The position numbers were made by a program, and so were the translations under genes. Below, in pieces: positions 61,243-64,000 of a stretch of 64,000 nucleotides of DNA (the stretch's first letter is position 1; each line of letters opens with the position of its first letter). Source of the stretch: Actinokineospora globicatena. GTDB taxonomy: Bacteria; Actinomycetota; Actinomycetes; Mycobacteriales; Pseudonocardiaceae. The notes below the pieces were generated by a model, which saw nothing but the letters and a program-made list of their open reading frames with translations, did no database searches and was not told where the DNA came from. The stretch spans positions 1-64,000 of the forward strand of contig NZ_JAMTCR010000007.1 in the NCBI RefSeq assembly GCF_024171945.1, in the 5' to 3' direction.

Positions 61243-61785
61243 ATGCGCTTCAACACTTATGGCGGAGCGGCCGCGGCGATGGCCGCGGACCTGGTCAACC
61301 TCGGCCGGGGCGGCACCTTCGACCGCGAGCAGGTGGCCGCCGTCATCAACCGCCACGCCCCCACCCTCCCCGAACCAGGCGGCCCCGAGGCCGCGCGGAT
61401 CATGCAGTGGACCCAGCAGCTGGACGCCGCCTTCGGCGAGATGTCCCAGCAGCGCCGGGTCGACGTGATCAACGCGCTGCTGCAGCAGGCCGCCAGCCGA
61501 CCGATGATCTCCACCCACGACAACCAGCCACCGCACCTGCACTACCACGGCGAGGGCGAGGGCGTGGTCAACCGGGTCCGCGCGGTCACCGCGACCGGGC
61601 TGGCCTACGTGCTCTGCGACGAGGGCGGCCACCGCCTCGGCCGGTGCGCCGACGACCGCTGCGCGGTGGTGTTCATCGACATCTCCAAGGGCGGCAACCG
61701 CCAGTTCTGCACCACCCGGTGCGCCAACCGGGTCAACGCGGTGCGGCACCGGGCCAGGCAGCGGGCGATGGCGATGGCGGGCTGA
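61243..61785 (+). CDS. CGNR zinc-finger regulator (ABATE-domain type)
   Basis: This 180-aa protein has an N-terminal ABATE-like helical domain and a C-terminal CGNR zinc finger (GRCADDRCAVVFIDISKGGNRQFCTTRCANRVNAVRHR), with four cysteines and a CANR form of the signature. These are putative stress-response transcription factors of actinobacteria. ATG at 61243 has GGAG upstream. Divergent from the EamA transporter gene, a common partner arrangement. Confidence 0.92.
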   Translation: MRFNTYGGAAAAMAADLVNLGRGGTFDREQVAAVINRHAPTLPEPGGPEAARIMQWTQQLDAAFGEMSQQRRVDVINALLQQAASRPMISTHDNQPPHLHYHGEGEGVVNRVRAVTATGLAYVLCDEGGHRLGRCADDRCAVVFIDISKGGNRQFCTTRCANRVNAVRHRARQRAMAMAG

Positions 61786-61887
61786 GCCCAGCCGCCCGGC
61801 GGCAGCCCCATCCGCGCCCGGCCGTACACTTCGGACAGTCTCAGTGGTGGTTGTCCGAACCACGCACGCCTCGGGGAGGGACGTCGG

Positions 61888-62268
61888 ATGGGGTTGTTCG
61901 GCCGGGAGCGCAAGCTCGGGCGACACGCGGGTGAACGGCAGCCGAACACCGGTGCGGCAAGGGTTTCCGCGGCGGGGGCGCAAGTGGCCCAGACCACTTC
62001 GGCGTCGCTGCCCGCGACCGCGCAGCACCTGCTGGCCATGGGCGCGCCCGCGACCAAGGCCACGGTGGAGTCGGTCACCGCGACCGGGCACGTCGTCGAC
62101 CACGACCCGGTGGTCGACCTGGTGGTCAGGTTGGACGCCGGGCCGCGGCGACCACTGCCGCTGCGCACAGTGGTGCCCCGCATCACCGTGCCGCGCCAGG
62201 GCGAGGCCGTGCTGCTCGTAGCCGACCCCAACACCGGCGCCTACCTCTACGCCGGTCTTTCGCTGTAG
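61888..62268 (+). CDS. Small conserved hypothetical protein
   Basis: This 126-aa protein has a basic N-terminus (MGLFGRERKLGRHAGERQ), an Ala-rich segment and a C-terminal beta domain (ATVESVTATGHVVDHDPVVDLVVRLDAGPRRPLPLRTVVPRI ... TGAYLYAGLSL). ATG has GGGGAGGG upstream and codon bias is normal, so it is real. Small cytosolic proteins of this shape occur in many actinomycetes; function unknown. Confidence 0.8.
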   Translation: MGLFGRERKLGRHAGERQPNTGAARVSAAGAQVAQTTSASLPATAQHLLAMGAPATKATVESVTATGHVVDHDPVVDLVVRLDAGPRRPLPLRTVVPRITVPRQGEAVLLVADPNTGAYLYAGLSL

Positions 62269-62380
62269 CCGTTTATTCCCGCTCTTGGTCGGCGTCCCAC
62301 CACTTGGCCGTTCCCCCGTCCTCGCCCCCGCCCGGCGCACAATCCGGTCCGGGGACGATCACGAGGGAAGGGAGCCGCCG

Positions 62381-63577
62381 GTGACAACCGGACCACATCT
62401 GGCGGTGGCGTTGGACGGCGCGGGCTGGCACCCCGCGGCGTGGCGGGCGGCGGACGCCCGTCCTGGCGAGTTGCTCACCGCGGGGTACTGGGTCGACCTG
62501 GTGCGCGCGGCGGAGGCGGCGCGGCTGGACTTCGTCACCATCGAGGACACGCTCGGGCCGAGGGTGGACCCGTTCAACCCGTCGCGGGACGGGACCGACC
62601 AGGCGGTGGGGCACCTGGACTCGGTGCTGGTCGCGGCCAGGGTGGCGCCGCTGACCAGCCGGATCGGGATCGTGCCGACCGCGGTGGTCACCCACACCGA
62701 GCCGTTCCACCTGTCCAAGGCGATCGCCACGCTCGACTACGTCAGCTCCGGCCGCGCCGGGGTGCGGGTGCGGGTCGCGTGGACCCAGGAGGACAGCGCG
62801 CTGTTCGGCAGGCGCGAGATCGGCGAGGTCGACCTGGCCGACGCCAAGTTCCCCGACCTGCGGAGCCCGCTGTCGGAGCTGTTCGACGAGACGGCCGACT
62901 ACGTCGAGGTGCTGCGCCGGTTGTGGGACAGCTGGGAGGACGACGCGGAGATCCGCGACGCCGCGACCGGCCGGTTCGTCGACCGCGACAAGCTGCACTA
63001 CATCGACTTCGCGGGCAAGTGGTTCTCGGTCAAGGGCCCGTCGATCACGCCGCGGCCGCCGCAGGGGCAGCCCGTGGTGACGTCGTTGGCGCACGCGGTG
63101 ATCCCGTACCGGTTGGCGGCGCGCGCCGCCGACGTCGTCTACATCACCCCGGCCGACCGGACCGAGTCCGAGTCGACGCTCGCGGTGGTGCGCGAGGAGC
63201 AGGCCGCGGCGGGTCGGGAAAGTGAGACGCTGCACGTGTTCGGCGACCTGGTGGTGTTCCTCGGGGAGACCGCGGCGGCCGCGCGCGAGCACAAGGCGCG
63301 CCTGGACGAGTTCGCGGGCGCCCAGTACGCCTCTGACACCCGGATCTTCGTGGGTACCCCGGCCGAGCTGGCCGACGACCTGCTCGACCACCACGCCGCC
63401 GGGCTCTCCGGGTTCCGACTGCGACCGGCCGCGATCCCGCACGACCTGACCGCGATCACCGAGGGCCTGGTGCCGGAGCTGCGCTCGCGGGGCGCGTTCC
63501 GCACCGACTACGAGGCGAAGACCCTGCGCGGGCACCTCGGTCTCGGCAGGCCAGCCAACCGCTACGCCGCGGTCTGA
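62381..63577 (+). CDS. Luciferase-like flavin monooxygenase
   Basis: This 398-aa TIM-barrel luciferase-like (LLM) protein has DFVTIEDTLGPRVDPFN, TSRIGIVPTAVVTHTEPFHLSKAIATLDYVSSGRAGVRV and FAGKWFSVKGPSITPRPPQGQPVV, the SsuD/NtaA group pattern. It is likely an FMN-dependent monooxygenase that cleaves organosulfur or related compounds with a separate reductase. GTG start with GGGAG. The next gene, of the same superfamily, begins 14 nt after its stop, so the two form an operon. Confidence 0.9.
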   Translation: MTTGPHLAVALDGAGWHPAAWRAADARPGELLTAGYWVDLVRAAEAARLDFVTIEDTLGPRVDPFNPSRDGTDQAVGHLDSVLVAARVAPLTSRIGIVPTAVVTHTEPFHLSKAIATLDYVSSGRAGVRVRVAWTQEDSALFGRREIGEVDLADAKFPDLRSPLSELFDETADYVEVLRRLWDSWEDDAEIRDAATGRFVDRDKLHYIDFAGKWFSVKGPSITPRPPQGQPVVTSLAHAVIPYRLAARAADVVYITPADRTESESTLAVVREEQAAAGRESETLHVFGDLVVFLGETAAAAREHKARLDEFAGAQYASDTRIFVGTPAELADDLLDHHAAGLSGFRLRPAAIPHDLTAITEGLVPELRSRGAFRTDYEAKTLRGHLGLGRPANRYAAV

Positions 63578-63590
63578 GGAGGACGAGCAG

Positions 63591-64000
63591 ATGAGCAAGC
63601 CGGTCAAGCAGATCCACCTCGCGGCGCACTTCCCCGGGGTGAACAACACGACGGTGTGGAGCGACCCGGAGGCGGGCAGCCACATCGAGTTCGAGTCCTT
63701 CGTGCGGCTGGCCCAGACGGCCGAGCGGGCGAAGTTCGACTTCTTCTTCCTCGCCGAGGGCCTGCGGTTGCGCGAGCAGGGCGGCGAGATCTACGACCTG
63801 GACGTGGTCGGGCGGCCGGACACGTTCACCGTGCTGGCCGCGCTCGCCGCGGTCACCGAGCGGCTCGGCCTGGCCGGGACGATCAACTCGACGTTCAACG
63901 AGCCCTACGAGGTGGCCAGGCAGTTCGCCTCGCTCGACCACCTCTCCGCCGGGCGCGCCGCGTGGAACGTGGTGACCTCGTGGGACGCGTTCACCGGTGA
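63591..64000 (+). CDS. NtaA/SnaA/DszA-type flavin monooxygenase (partial, right edge)
   Basis: The first 136 residues are visible before the window ends. They show HLAAHFPGVNNTTVWSDPEAGSHIEFESF and STFNEPYEVARQFASLDHLSAGRAAWNVVTSWDAF, the NtaA/DszA signature. ATG at 63591 has GGAGGA upstream. It is paired with the preceding LLM gene in a xenobiotic- or sulfur-oxidation operon. No truncation is evident other than the window edge. Confidence 0.9.
   Translation, partial: MSKPVKQIHLAAHFPGVNNTTVWSDPEAGSHIEFESFVRLAQTAERAKFDFFFLAEGLRLREQGGEIYDLDVVGRPDTFTVLAALAAVTERLGLAGTINSTFNEPYEVARQFASLDHLSAGRAAWNVVTSWDAFTG

Noticed and set aside
1-64000. tRNA, rRNA, IS elements, attachment sites
   Set aside because: Looked for T-loop-like motifs, transposase-like frames and terminal repeats; none convincing.

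Overview
The window is high-GC DNA with strong G/C third-position bias, many GTG starts and ATGA/GTGA stop-start overlaps. Together with an actinobacterial-type contractile injection system, an EspR-like/ImmA-IrrE/MAB_1171c cassette, a CGNR zinc-finger regulator and NtaA-type flavin monooxygenases, this points to a filamentous actinomycete, probably in the Pseudonocardiaceae. The genus cannot be fixed from the sequence alone.

Positions 1-24,576 hold an extracellular-type contractile injection system (eCIS, phage-tail-like). The long leftward operon starts at 24,576 and reads, in order: cap protein (DUF4255), AAA+ ATPase, sheath, inner tube, tail-assembly protein, a 52-aa protein, a 968-aa repeat protein, second tube protein, LysM hub protein, VgrG-like spike, PAAR tip, gp25 wedge, gp6/J-like baseplate protein and tail protein I. 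It continues into three envelope-associated proteins: a zinc-ribbon/TM/discoidin-like protein, a secreted VWA/PKD protein and an Ig-like TM protein. A strong hairpin at 5,103-5,140 ends it. A soluble histidine kinase, a NarL-type regulator and a second LuxR-type regulator face rightward between this operon and a second leftward unit. That unit holds a DUF4157 HExxH protein and a long coiled-coil partner running off the left edge. No tail-fibre gene is visible.

Positions 24.7-36.2 kb hold a secreted amidase and a five-gene operon in the same order as E. coli yehI-L-M-P-Q: DUF4132, MoxR AAA+, DUF5682, VWA, SWIM zinc finger. A duplicated start region lies before the last gene.

Positions 36.3-46 kb hold an ArsR/MFS pair with a palindromic operator, a membrane protein, a cupin protein, a membrane diguanylate cyclase with a long structured leader, and a cassette of EspR-like regulator, ImmA/IrrE metallopeptidase, MAB_1171c membrane protein and cytochrome P450. 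The P450 has Ser where the heme-ligating Cys should be.

Positions 46-64 kb are a mixed metabolic and regulatory stretch: alpha/beta hydrolase, tandem-HTH Lrp/AsnC regulator, inositol-phosphatase-like protein, DUF1801 and DUF998 proteins, a secreted unknown, a frameshifted Eis-type acetyltransferase, an MHYT membrane protein, a sugar ABC importer without its ATPase, a heme-oxygenase-like diiron-type protein, LysR and EamA genes overlapping tail to tail, a CGNR regulator, and two luciferase-like monooxygenases, the last cut by the right edge. No tRNA, rRNA, IS element, integrase or CRISPR array was found.
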